The notes: generated by a model not told the origin, from the sequence alone. Counted from the first letter of the stretch, positions 1-6,180 are shown. The stretch is 8,915 nt of DNA from Candidatus Saccharimonadia bacterium (GCA_023259925.1 JALRDS010000044.1:1-8915); one strand, 5' to 3'. A program made the numbers and translations.

Positions 1-40
1 AGAATTTTATATAGGCATTACGAATTTCTTGGGTGTTCAT
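1..40 (-). CDS. alaS: Alanyl-tRNA synthetase, N-terminal fragment (runs off left edge)
   Basis: Only 13 codons and one further base are inside the window. Read from the ATG at 40-38 they give MNTQEIRNAYIKF, which matches the characteristic start of bacterial alanyl-tRNA synthetases (x-EIR-x-x-[FY]-[LI]-x-F). AlaRS charges tRNA-Ala in the cytoplasm and is usually about 850-900 aa, so nearly all of it lies to the left. The start is supported by a strong extended -10 promoter ending 8 nt upstream, and no Shine-Dalgarno sequence is visible. The call rests on a short motif plus the promoter, so a different gene starting with a similar peptide cannot be excluded. Confidence 0.72.
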   Translation of the reverse strand, partial: MNTQEIRNAYIKF

Positions 41-48
41 ATCTGTTA

Positions 49-75
49 ATTATAGCAAATCCATATGCATGTCAC
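49..75 (-). promoter_or_regulatory. Promoter of alaS, extended -10, leaderless type
   Basis: On the minus strand TGC-TATAAT occupies 57-49: a perfect -10 hexamer preceded by the extended -10 TG. A GTGACA at 75-70 (5 of 6 to TTGACA) sits 15 bp upstream as a possible -35. The -10 ends 8 nt before the ATG at 40, so the expected transcription start falls on or within about 3 nt of the start codon. No ribosome binding site fits in between. Confidence 0.75.
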
Positions 76-94
76 TAATCTATCAGTCTGCTAG

Positions 95-649
95 CTATAT
101 AACCGGAAAATTAGTTTGACATCGTGTCATATCGCCACCTTGCGACCTCCCAATACTACCGGCATTTGCCGAGCACGTGGCATCTCCACGCAAGTAATAA
201 ACTATATACGCATTTCGGCCATCAGTACTTCTGTAATATCCGCCACTATAAAGATTACTTGTGCAGCCAGTAATTTGCTGAGAACTTAGCTGCGGTTCAC
301 TACCACTAAGCACTTGGTTGATTTGGTTGGTAAAATTAGCTGTCGTTCCGGCTAGTCCATCACCACTTGTTGCACATGTTGTACTTCCAGAAACTCTAGC
401 ACAGTTTGTACCCGCCGTACCGAGACAAGGATATGCAGGATCAGATGGATAAACACTGTTAATAGCACTGAAACTTTTTATAAGTTTTATGTACTGACTT
501 ACAGCCTGTACTGTTTTAGTGTTCTCTGTACGTGTTTGGATACCATTGTATGCGACGATAGATATTGCGGCCAGAATTGCTATCACGACTATAACAATCA
601 GTAATTCTACTATTGTAAAGCCTTGGCTTCTAGATGCCCACAAATTCAT
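95..649 (-). CDS. Type IV prepilin-like protein 4 (last of four)
   Basis: 184 aa when started at the ATG at 649. The N-terminus is MNLWASRSQG followed by FTIVELLIV: a class III (prepilin) signal with Gly at -1, Phe at +1, Glu at +5 and a hydrophobic helix of about 22 residues ending in VAYNGIQ. Prepilin peptidase should cut after the Gly, and the mature subunit would pack into a pilus or pseudopilus. The C-terminal part is rich in Ser, Gly, Thr, Asn and Tyr and has six Cys, allowing up to three disulfides outside the cell. An ATG two codons upstream (655) is also open, but it lies 1 nt after the -10 box, so it could hardly be on the mRNA; 649 is preferred. The gene has its own promoter, unlike prepilins 2 and 3. 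Whether it is a major or minor pilin cannot be told from sequence. Confidence 0.88.
   Translation of the reverse strand: MNLWASRSQGFTIVELLIVIVVIAILAAISIVAYNGIQTRTENTKTVQAVSQYIKLIKSFSAINSVYPSDPAYPCLGTAGTNCARVSGSTTCATSGDGLAGTTANFTNQINQVLSGSEPQLSSQQITGCTSNLYSGGYYRSTDGRNAYIVYYLRGDATCSANAGSIGRSQGGDMTRCQTNFPVI
530..619 (-). repeat. Prepilin N-terminal coding repeat, copy 4
   Basis: Thirty codons encoding FTIVELLIV...YNGIQTR. It is one of four homologous segments in the same orientation within about 2 kb; the protein is near-identical between copies and the DNA clearly related (for example ATTGTTATAGTCGTGAT here and ATTGTTATAGTGGTTAT in copy 3). Confidence 0.7.
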
Positions 650-656
650 AAGCATT

Positions 657-665
657 ATTATATCA
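657..665 (-). promoter_or_regulatory. Extended -10 promoter of prepilin 4
   Basis: TGA-TATAAT on the minus strand, a perfect -10 hexamer with the extended TG, lies just after the stop codon (TAG, 672-670) of the preceding prepilin. No convincing -35 is seen. The -10 ends 7 nt before the ATG at 649, so the transcript should start at or next to the start codon. Confidence 0.7.
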
Positions 666-669
666 CTGT

Positions 670-1305
670 CTATGCACCGCTCGGTGGAGATTCATCACAT
701 GGAGTTGACGTCGTTGCCGTGATGTTTGATGTGGTATATGAATGCTTATAGATATCTTGATTTATACTATAGCCGCTTGCATTACCGCCAACCGATGTAT
801 TATTACATAAGTAATAGTTTGTACCGTAATATGCCGAGCCTCGAAAACCCAGCCTTCGATAGAGTCCATCTGTTGAAGGTCCGCCATATTTACTGTTCCA
901 TGCTGAAAGCACATAAAACGAGCCATCACTCGTATACACATAACAACCGCCATATCCATTTATCCCAGTTCCAGTAAAATCACTTTGCGGCAGTGGGCTA
1001 CTGGATACCTCGCTGATACCGGGTATCCAGTTCTGGGTTTTTTGACCATCACTATCTGTAGCACCTGCGCAGTTAGCATCTGTATATACATTGCCCATCC
1101 CACCGGTTGAAGGGTAGCTTCCTTTTACTGAGTAATACGCTTGAATTAGCCTGTCCACTTGGGCAACCGCTTGTCTTGTTGCGGCATTCTTAGCCCTCGA
1201 TTGAATCCCGTTATACGCTACTACCGAAATTGCCGCTAAAATTGCAATAACCACTATAACAATCAGTAGTTCAACGATTGTAAATGCTCTTGTGTCTTTA
1301 GTCAC
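670..1305 (-). CDS. Type IV prepilin-like protein 3
   Basis: 211 aa, GTG start. The leader MTKDTRA is cut before FTIVELLIV, with Ala rather than Gly at -1 (both are accepted by prepilin peptidases) and Glu at +5. The hydrophobic N-terminal helix ends in VVAYNGIQ-SRAKN. The rest is a predicted exported globular head rich in Tyr, Gly, Ser and Asn with four Cys, ending in a Pro/Ser/Gly tail. The start is supported by AGGAAG at 1320-1315, 9 nt upstream of the GTG. The upstream prepilin stops only 3 nt before this start (TAG at 1311-1309), which indicates co-transcription. The head is low-complexity, so no specific pilin subclass can be assigned. Confidence 0.88.
   Translation of the reverse strand: MTKDTRAFTIVELLIVIVVIAILAAISVVAYNGIQSRAKNAATRQAVAQVDRLIQAYYSVKGSYPSTGGMGNVYTDANCAGATDSDGQKTQNWIPGISEVSSSPLPQSDFTGTGINGYGGCYVYTSDGSFYVLSAWNSKYGGPSTDGLYRRLGFRGSAYYGTNYYLCNNTSVGGNASGYSINQDIYKHSYTTSNITATTSTPCDESPPSGA
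1195..1284 (-). repeat. Prepilin N-terminal coding repeat, copy 3
   Basis: Thirty codons encoding FTIVELLIV...YNGIQSR. At the protein level it differs from copy 4 only by conservative changes near the end. Confidence 0.7.
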
Positions 1306-1308
1306 AGG

Positions 1309-2157
1309 CTACTGCTTCCTAAGCGTTATAGCAGTCTGGTACCATGCGGCGGATGCAGTCCCGCCGTTACCACCGTCGTTTTGGGTCCATAGCCGCGCAG
1401 TTGTGAAGCCGCTAGGAATAGTGATACATCCCGATAGTTTGGTCCAAGTTGAGGTTGGGGCGAGTGCGCTCCCACCGCGAAGCCAACTATTACTCGAGCC
1501 CATCACCATTAGCCCGATTGAATGAGTAACCGTAGAGCTCGTTGTTGCCGCCCAGCCAGATGTGCAGTACACCTCACCTGCAGATACAGGGAATATATTA
1601 GAACCTAAGTTATCTCGGCTCGTTTGTCGGCTAACGTACCCACCGGGCGCACCAGCGGGAACACCGCTATCTGTTGAAAGCAATTTTATCGCAGCGCTAT
1701 GTAAACTCGCAGTTGAATTCACGCTTCCGTCACAGAAGTAGCCGTTAATCGCCACATGTCCGTCGTCTGGACAATATGTAGTACCCCCCGAGTGACCATC
1801 GTATGGACCCTTTGTCGGTGTTTGATCATCACTATTAGAATTATGTGGCTGCAAGCCATCAATCATAACTGTTACACCATAGGTTGAACTAATTCCAGTT
1901 CCGCTGCGAGTATATTGAAACGTCTTACCGCCGCTATTCGCTACCCCAACAGTCGCTAAGCTCGTTGGATACCCCGCATTTGCAGAATAGTATGTTTCAA
2001 GCTTATTAGATACCGACTTGAGCTCAGCAATGGCAGCATTTTCCCTGGCCCTATCTTGTATGCCGTTATAGCTCACGATTGTAATCGAAGCTAGTATTCC
2101 AATCACTGCGATAACAATCAGCAACTCTACTACAGTAAAAGCATGGTTTTTTAGCAT
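1309..2157 (-). CDS. Large prepilin with C-terminal jelly-roll-like domain (prepilin 2)
   Basis: 282 aa from the ATG at 2157. The leader MLKNHA is followed by FTVVELLIV with Glu at +5 and a helix to about residue 30. Residues 36-110 resemble a small pilin head. Residues 115-150 form a Gly/Asp/Cys-rich linker. Residues about 175-282 read like a beta-sandwich carbohydrate-binding (CBM4/9-like, galactose-binding-fold) module: an 'IFPVSAGEVY' entry strand, then a 'TSTWTKLSGCITIPSG' block, an Arg-Leu-Trp strand, and a final strand after an Ala-Trp-Tyr turn. Four Cys in all. The 2157 start is chosen because GGAG at 2168-2165 lies 7 nt upstream and because it gives a normal short leader; a GTG at 2178 would only lengthen it. 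The start overlaps the 3' end of prepilin 1 by 7 nt, implying coupled translation. The adhesin role is inferred from architecture and the sugar specificity is unknown. Confidence 0.85.
   Translation of the reverse strand: MLKNHAFTVVELLIVIAVIGILASITIVSYNGIQDRARENAAIAELKSVSNKLETYYSANAGYPTSLATVGVANSGGKTFQYTRSGTGISSTYGVTVMIDGLQPHNSNSDDQTPTKGPYDGHSGGTTYCPDDGHVAINGYFCDGSVNSTASLHSAAIKLLSTDSGVPAGAPGGYVSRQTSRDNLGSNIFPVSAGEVYCTSGWAATTSSTVTHSIGLMVMGSSNSWLRGGSALAPTSTWTKLSGCITIPSGFTTARLWTQNDGGNGGTASAAWYQTAITLRKQ
2050..2139 (-). repeat. Prepilin N-terminal coding repeat, copy 2
   Basis: Thirty codons encoding FTVVELLIV...YNGIQDR. This is the most diverged of the four copies (Ala, Gly, Ser and Thr changes inside the hydrophobic helix), consistent with its unusual large pilin. 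Confidence 0.65.
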
Positions 2158-2573
2158 ATCGGAACTCCGGATCCCCACCAGCCGCTCACAACGTTTACGC
2201 CAGTTTTACAGCTAGCTTTTGCGTTATACAGCAAGTAAACACCGTATGAGTCATTGCCATTTCTTACATACTGATACAAGCCGGCATCAGTCGGGGCGCT
2301 CGCAGCATACGTAGGAACGAGAAAGTTATTATATACGCCCGTAACACTACAGCCAGAGTTGTTCGATCCGCACGCTTGCGGATACATTTCATTGTCGGCT
2401 TTATATATTTCAAGTGTTTTTTTCATTGAAGATATTGCTTGGTCGGTAGAAGCGTCCCTAGCTCTTGCCTGTATACCGCTGTACGATACCACACTGATAG
2501 CGGCGAGTATTGCGATGACGACGATAACAATTAATAGTTCAACGATAGTGAAGCCATTGATGCCCTTATGCAT
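2151..2573 (-). CDS. Type IV prepilin-like protein 1 (first of four)
   Basis: 140 aa, ATG start. The leader MHKGING is followed by FTIVELLIV with Gly at -1, Glu at +5 and a helix ending in VVSYSGIQ-ARARD. The head is short, with four Cys (two near residues 68-75, then one about 15 residues from the C-terminus and one as the last residue). This resembles the disulfide-bounded C-terminal loop of small pilins. It is the most compact of the four and is a candidate major pilin on size alone. It starts 30 nt after mnmA ends, so it may be read from the desulfurase operon, from a weak promoter of its own, or both. No good Shine-Dalgarno precedes it. Confidence 0.88.
   Translation of the reverse strand: MHKGINGFTIVELLIVIVVIAILAAISVVSYSGIQARARDASTDQAISSMKKTLEIYKADNEMYPQACGSNNSGCSVTGVYNNFLVPTYAASAPTDAGLYQYVRNGNDSYGVYLLYNAKASCKTGVNVVSGWWGSGVPIC
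2463..2552 (-). repeat. Prepilin N-terminal coding repeat, copy 1
   Basis: Thirty codons encoding FTIVELLIV...YSGIQAR. Its helix is identical in protein to copy 3 up to the first Val-Val pair after AAIS. Confidence 0.7.
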
Positions 2574-2579
2574 ACATCC

Positions 2580-2588
2580 ATAGTAGCA
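2580..2588 (-). promoter_or_regulatory. Possible weak extended -10 before the prepilin cluster
   Basis: TGC-TACTAT on the minus strand carries the extended TG but only 4 of 6 bases of the -10 hexamer. It ends 6 nt before the ATG of prepilin 1. The position matches the other promoters in the window, but the hexamer is poor and no -35 is seen. Read-through from mnmA is the alternative. Confidence 0.35.
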
Positions 2589-2603
2589 TAAGCGCTACAA
2601 CAC

Positions 2604-3632
2604 CTAAGCGACTATACCGCCACCTACGCACTCATTGCCAACGTACAACACTGCAGATTGGCCAGGAGTCAAGGCTCGCTGGGCCTCGTTGAACCTAACA
2701 GTGTTGCCATAAAGTTTTGCCGGGACAAGTGGAGCTCGATGGCGGACACGCACCATAATATCAGCCTGTTCATCAACCGGTTGATTAATCCAATGAATAC
2801 TTTGAAGATCTACACTTTCACGCCACATAGTTTCGTCTTGTAGGTTACGTGAAACATACACAATATTTCGCTGCATATCTTTGCCCACTACGTAATATGG
2901 TAGTCCCCCGCCAATCGCCAATCCGTGCCGTTGCCCGAGGGTATAGAATATTGCTCCATCGTGCCGTCCGATTACGTTACCAGATTGCTTATCGATTACA
3001 TCGCCCGGTGTAGCAGTAATATACTGACTTAAAAATTCGCGCATACCTATTTGCCCAACAAAACAAATACCAACAGAGTCTTTCTTTGCCGCCGTAATTA
3101 AACCACGAGCTTCTGCCATTTCACGTACCTGTGGCTTTGTGTAATTACCGAGTGGGAATAGGGTTTTATCAAGTGCCTGTTTTGTTACTCGATACAAAAA
3201 ATAAGTTTGATCTTTGTTATCATCTTCGGCGAGTAGCAATTTACCGCTCTCTGTACAGGCATAGTGCCCAGTTGCAACGTACTCAGCGCCTGCAGCTAAA
3301 GCTGTCTCCAGGAATAATTTGAATTTAATTTCTTGATTACACATAATATCTGGATTTGGTGTACGGCCTTCAGTATATTCAGAAATCATATAATCAACTA
3401 CATTCTGCTTATACTCTTTTTCAAAATCGAATACCGTAAAATCAATCCCCAAATGCACTGCTACACGCTTTGCGTCGGCAAGATCATCTGCCCATGGACA
3501 GCGCATACCAGGTAAATCTTGTGTCCAGTTCTTCATGTACACACCTGTTACCTTGTGCCCCGCTTCAACCAACAGCGCTGCAGTGAGAGACGAGTCAACG
3601 CCGCCACTCATGCCTACATATACATTACTCAT
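2604..3632 (-). CDS. mnmA: tRNA-specific 2-thiouridylase MnmA
   Basis: 342 aa, close to the usual 350-370. MnmA activates U34 of tRNA Lys, Glu and Gln with ATP and replaces the C2 oxygen with sulfur from a persulfide relay, giving s2U34. Seen in order: the PP-loop GMSGGVDSS (residues 7-15), the TPNPDIMCN motif with the first catalytic Cys (C98), ATGHYA (120-125), the DQTYFLYRV block, and the second catalytic Cys in DSVGICFVG (C190). The C-terminal beta-barrel follows, with TLGQRHGL and the 'RVRHRAPL' strand. Its ATG overlaps the TGA of the DUF218 gene (ATGA, 3632-3629), so translation is likely coupled; a weak GGTGAG lies 5 nt upstream. A cysteine desulfurase two genes upstream supplies a plausible sulfur donor. 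No Tus relay genes are visible. Confidence 0.97.
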   Translation of the reverse strand: MSNVYVGMSGGVDSSLTAALLVEAGHKVTGVYMKNWTQDLPGMRCPWADDLADAKRVAVHLGIDFTVFDFEKEYKQNVVDYMISEYTEGRTPNPDIMCNQEIKFKLFLETALAAGAEYVATGHYACTESGKLLLAEDDNKDQTYFLYRVTKQALDKTLFPLGNYTKPQVREMAEARGLITAAKKDSVGICFVGQIGMREFLSQYITATPGDVIDKQSGNVIGRHDGAIFYTLGQRHGLAIGGGLPYYVVGKDMQRNIVYVSRNLQDETMWRESVDLQSIHWINQPVDEQADIMVRVRHRAPLVPAKLYGNTVRFNEAQRALTPGQSAVLYVGNECVGGGIVA

Positions 3633-4243
3633 CGGCTCTCACCCGCATAAAACGCGCCGATTTTTACCAACTCACCAATAGCCAACCACCAACCGCGCGG
3701 TGTCGCCCACCACAGCGGCGACCAGTCAGGATCATTCGGAGCAGGACTATTAATAATAGTAATCCCATCACCAGCCAGGGCAGTAAATTCCAGGTTCGCA
3801 CGCCGTTGATGGTATGGTGAAGTAACCAAAATAACCCGGTTCATACTAGCACCAGCTGCGGATACCAACAGCTCTTTGGTACGCTCAGCATTTTGTTTTG
3901 TAGTTTGTGCGAATGACTCTACTAATATAGCGTCTTCGGGCACCCCCGCCTCAACGGCCTGAAGCTTCATTACTTCTGCATTGCTCGGGCCGCTCGTATC
4001 TGCAGCAGCTCCAGACACTATCAATGTATCTGCCCAGCCGGCGTTATATAATCGAATCGCTTCATCGGTGCGGGTAGCCGTGTTTCCGCCACTAATCACA
4101 ACAATTGCATCGGCTTTCATGCAGCTGCTATCAACGTTCGATACATCGCTACACTGCTTCAAATCATCCGGTGTAAGATACACGCTCACAAGCACGATAG
4201 CCATAACCAGCAGTCCAATAACAACCAGGAGGGCGTTACGCAT
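3629..4243 (-). CDS. Membrane-anchored DUF218 / YdcF-ElyC-SanA-like protein
   Basis: 204 aa. An N-terminal membrane segment (about residues 4-23) is followed by a DUF218 domain, probably outside the membrane. Family marks: DAIVVISGGN (45-54, the glycine-rich strand-loop), then TRTDEAIRLYNAG, the 'VSGAA' turn, VPEDAILVE followed by a TTKQNAER helix (113-121), and the TSPYHQRRA signature (141-149). The last third is Trp-rich, as is common in ElyC/SanA relatives. In other bacteria some members affect the cell envelope, but the biochemical activity of the family is poorly defined, so none is assigned. The start overlaps the desulfurase 3' end by 8 nt and has GGAG 7 nt upstream (4254-4251). Its place between two sulfur-transfer enzymes may simply reflect operon packing. 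Confidence 0.88.
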   Translation of the reverse strand: MRNALLVVIGLLVMAIVLVSVYLTPDDLKQCSDVSNVDSSCMKADAIVVISGGNTATRTDEAIRLYNAGWADTLIVSGAAADTSGPSNAEVMKLQAVEAGVPEDAILVESFAQTTKQNAERTKELLVSAAGASMNRVILVTSPYHQRRANLEFTALAGDGITIINSPAPNDPDWSPLWWATPRGWWLAIGELVKIGAFYAGESR

Positions 4244-5393
4244 GCATGCGCTCCATCTCTTTTTTAACGTGTCGTATGATAATTTCAGTAGCCTCAGCCA
4301 CCGACTTCTCGCTTGATAACTTTCCTAACGTTATCCGCAGGCTACCATCAGCTTCAGCGTCGCTCATACCAATGGCTGTAAGCACGTGAGATCGCGTTCC
4401 CTGATTTGCTGCACAGGCACTGCCCGTAGCCAGAAAAACCCCTTCAGACTCAAGACTAAACACCAGCCGCTCGCCATCAATTCCCGGTAATGAAATATGT
4501 AGCGATCCTGGCAAGCGTTTTTTTTGATTTCCAGATAATAGTATCATTTCGCCGAAAGCATCCACTAACTTTTTCTGCATTGTGTCACGTATTTCCATCA
4601 AACGAACCGATTCAGATTTACGCTGCTTATGTGCAAGCCGTGCTGCTTCAGCAAAGCCAATAACGCCTGCTACATTCTCGGTACCGCTTCGTAGACCACG
4701 CTCTTGCCCACCACCAAGAACCAACGGTGAAAGTCGAACCCCCGGTTTACACCACAGTAATGCCACTTGTTTTGGGCCATACATCTTGCCAGAGTTTAGC
4801 GAGAGCATATCGACGCCAAGTCGCGCTACATTCACGTCTATCTGACCAAACCCCTGAGAGGCGTCGGTGTGAAGATAAATTGGTCGACTATCTCCTACTT
4901 CTACTCTTCTTGCACGTTCAGCTAATACCACGGCGGCGATATCCCGAAGAGGCTGGATGGTACCAATTTCATTATTTGCCAACTGCACGCTCACCAGCTC
5001 AGTATCAGAACGAAGCGCTAACTTCACGGCGTCAGCACTAATTGTGCCTTTTTTATTTGGATTAACCAGAGTATGTTCACGAGACTCAACGGCTTTTAAA
5101 ACAGCATGGTGCTCAATACTGCTAGAAATAATATGCCCCTGAACAGAATGAATCGCGAGATTAATCGACTCGGTTGCGCCAGCTGTAATAACGAGCTCGT
5201 CACCCTTGGCACCGATTGTTTGAGCAAGTATATGTTTTGCATCCTCATATTCTTTGCGAATGGCAACCGCAGGAGCGTATGGACTTGATGGATTATAAAA
5301 TTTTTCAGAAAAATACGGCCGCATAACAGCAAGTACACGCTCATCTATAGGTGTTGCGGCTGCATGATCAAGATAATAGACTGGTTGGCTCAT
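4236..5393 (-). CDS. Cysteine desulfurase (NifS/IscS group)
   Basis: 385 aa, PLP-dependent. It removes sulfur from L-cysteine to form an enzyme persulfide plus alanine and passes the sulfur on. Seen: YLDHAAATP at the N-terminus, the PLP-stacking His in SSIEHHAVL (H95/H96), LANNEIGTIQP (138-148), TDASQ with the PLP Asp (D177), the Schiff-base Lys in NSGKMYGPKQ (K203), RSGTEN (235-240), and the catalytic Cys in ATGSACAANQG (C327). The positions run nearly in step with E. coli IscS. The usual His just before the PLP lysine (SxHK) is replaced by Gly (SGK). It heads a unit with the DUF218 gene and mnmA, so thiolation of tRNA is its most likely job. No IscU or SUF gene is present here. The group (IscS versus NifS) is not resolved, so no symbol is given. 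Confidence 0.95.
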   Translation of the reverse strand: MSQPVYYLDHAAATPIDERVLAVMRPYFSEKFYNPSSPYAPAVAIRKEYEDAKHILAQTIGAKGDELVITAGATESINLAIHSVQGHIISSSIEHHAVLKAVESREHTLVNPNKKGTISADAVKLALRSDTELVSVQLANNEIGTIQPLRDIAAVVLAERARRVEVGDSRPIYLHTDASQGFGQIDVNVARLGVDMLSLNSGKMYGPKQVALLWCKPGVRLSPLVLGGGQERGLRSGTENVAGVIGFAEAARLAHKQRKSESVRLMEIRDTMQKKLVDAFGEMILLSGNQKKRLPGSLHISLPGIDGERLVFSLESEGVFLATGSACAANQGTRSHVLTAIGMSDAEADGSLRITLGKLSSEKSVAEATEIIIRHVKKEMERMHA

Positions 5394-5401
5394 TACCTTC
5401 T

Positions 5402-5410
5402 ATTATATCA
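5402..5410 (-). promoter_or_regulatory. Extended -10 promoter of the cysteine desulfurase operon
   Basis: TGA-TATAAT on the minus strand is a perfect extended -10; its TGA is also the stop codon (5410-5408) of the preceding gene. It ends 8 nt before the desulfurase ATG at 5393. No clear -35 is seen. The 8-nt spacer contains GAAGG, which looks like a Shine-Dalgarno but would lie at or before the expected transcript 5' end; it could serve only mRNAs reading through from upstream. Confidence 0.7.
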
Positions 5411-5839
5411 GCCGTTTAGTGGCTCACCGCTGTTCGGGTCACGGCCGTATACTGAGCGCATCACTCGTTCGTAATAAATCGCCACAGCCTCGAGCAAATT
5501 TTTTAACTCAGCACCTTCTAAATAACTATATTTTGCCCCATCTTGTGCTTTTAGTACCTTATCGCCTTGAATTTCGTAGCGAGTAGTGTGTGTAACTGTC
5601 TGGCCCTTCTCATCCCTGTACTGCTCATACCACATGCACGTTTTATCATCTAAGCAAAAAAATTCCCTGTGGTGTCCTGCCGGAATAGGACCAAACAACT
5701 CGCGACCAATTTCACTCTCTCGCTGAATCAACTGGCGTTCAGTCACTTTTTTGACAGCAGGCTGTTTTGGCATTTTTAAGTATGCGATATCATTTGTATC
5801 ACCTACTAAAAGCGTGACTGCTTTTTTTAGCATGCTCAT
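5408..5839 (-). CDS. Conserved-looking hypothetical protein, 143 aa
   Basis: Function not recognised. It has a basic N-terminus (KKAVTLLV, then KMPKQPAVKKVT). A central block includes ESEIGRELFGPIPAGHHREF, then FCLDDKTCMWYEQY with Cys at 62 and 68, then a beta-rich TTRYEIQGDKVLKA stretch. A Tyr-rich helix (LKNLLEAVAIYYERVMRSVY) closes the fold. There is no signal peptide or convincing membrane segment, and the composition is that of a real cytoplasmic protein. I have an impression that similar 'REFFCLD...TRYE' proteins recur in Saccharibacteria, but I cannot verify it here. The ATG overlaps the upstream stop (TAATG, 5841-5837) with AGGG 7 nt before it (5850-5847), so it is co-translated with the 113-aa gene. 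A second in-frame ATG two codons on (5833) is possible. Confidence 0.8.
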   Translation of the reverse strand: MSMLKKAVTLLVGDTNDIAYLKMPKQPAVKKVTERQLIQRESEIGRELFGPIPAGHHREFFCLDDKTCMWYEQYRDEKGQTVTHTTRYEIQGDKVLKAQDGAKYSYLEGAELKNLLEAVAIYYERVMRSVYGRDPNSGEPLNG

Positions 5840-6180
5840 TACGCCGCCCTGTCAGTCCCTTTGCGGTACATATCAAAAAATCGAACACTACGCGCCGATA
5901 CAATATCAATCTTACCTTCAATTGCAGCGGTACGCGTTACTGCTAAGTTATTAAGCAGCTGAGCCGTTGCCTCAATTTCACTTACTGTTTGAAGTGTTTC
6001 GCTAAGTGATGCGGCTACCACCGCTTGACGAGCCGCTTCTCGTTCTCGAGTTTGCTGGTGTTTTTCGCCCCCATAACTAGCTAACTTAGACGCTCGAAAA
6101 TCAAGCTGGGTATCATCATCAAACCGGCTGCCTTGACGGTAGTCGTCTAATGTATAGACGGGGGCTGGTTGTTCACTCAC
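5839..6180 (-). CDS. Hypothetical protein, 113 aa
   Basis: Family not recognised. GTG start. The N-terminal 35 residues are acidic and probably extended (LDDYRQGSRFDDDTQLDF). Residues about 40-85 look like a continuous amphipathic helix rich in Ala, Glu, Gln and Arg, possibly coiled coil. The C-terminus is basic (SARSVRFFDMYRKGTDR). No Cys, signal peptide or membrane segment. An AGGAG lies at 6196-6192, 11 nt before the GTG, a little farther than ideal. It ends one nucleotide into the following 143-aa gene, so the two probably form a pair that acts together. The tight coupling, Shine-Dalgarno and composition argue that it is real. Confidence 0.72.
   Translation of the reverse strand: MSEQPAPVYTLDDYRQGSRFDDDTQLDFRASKLASYGGEKHQQTREREAARQAVVAASLSETLQTVSEIEATAQLLNNLAVTRTAAIEGKIDIVSARSVRFFDMYRKGTDRAA

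Noticed and set aside
675..686. Perfect inverted repeat CACCGAGCGGTG at the end of prepilin 3 as a terminator
   Set aside because: Loop of only 2-4 nt, inside the coding end, and no T-run after it.
2158..2178. Longer start (GTG at 2178) for the large prepilin
   Set aside because: It has no better ribosome site and adds 7 residues to the leader; the ATG at 2157 has GGAG 7 nt upstream and gives a normal prepilin leader.
2583..2598. Inverted repeat GTAGC-n6-GCTAC after mnmA as a terminator
   Set aside because: Only a 5-bp stem and no T-run in the direction of transcription; more likely chance, and it overlaps the possible -10 of the prepilin cluster.
3629..3631. Alternative genetic code (UGA as glycine), seen in some CPR lineages
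   Set aside because: TGA ends the DUF218 gene and the 143-aa gene just where the next gene starts, and no in-frame TGA interrupts any conserved enzyme.
3981..4316. 111-aa plus-strand open frame
   Set aside because: Antisense to the DUF218 and desulfurase genes, with no family motif and no promoter or ribosome site.
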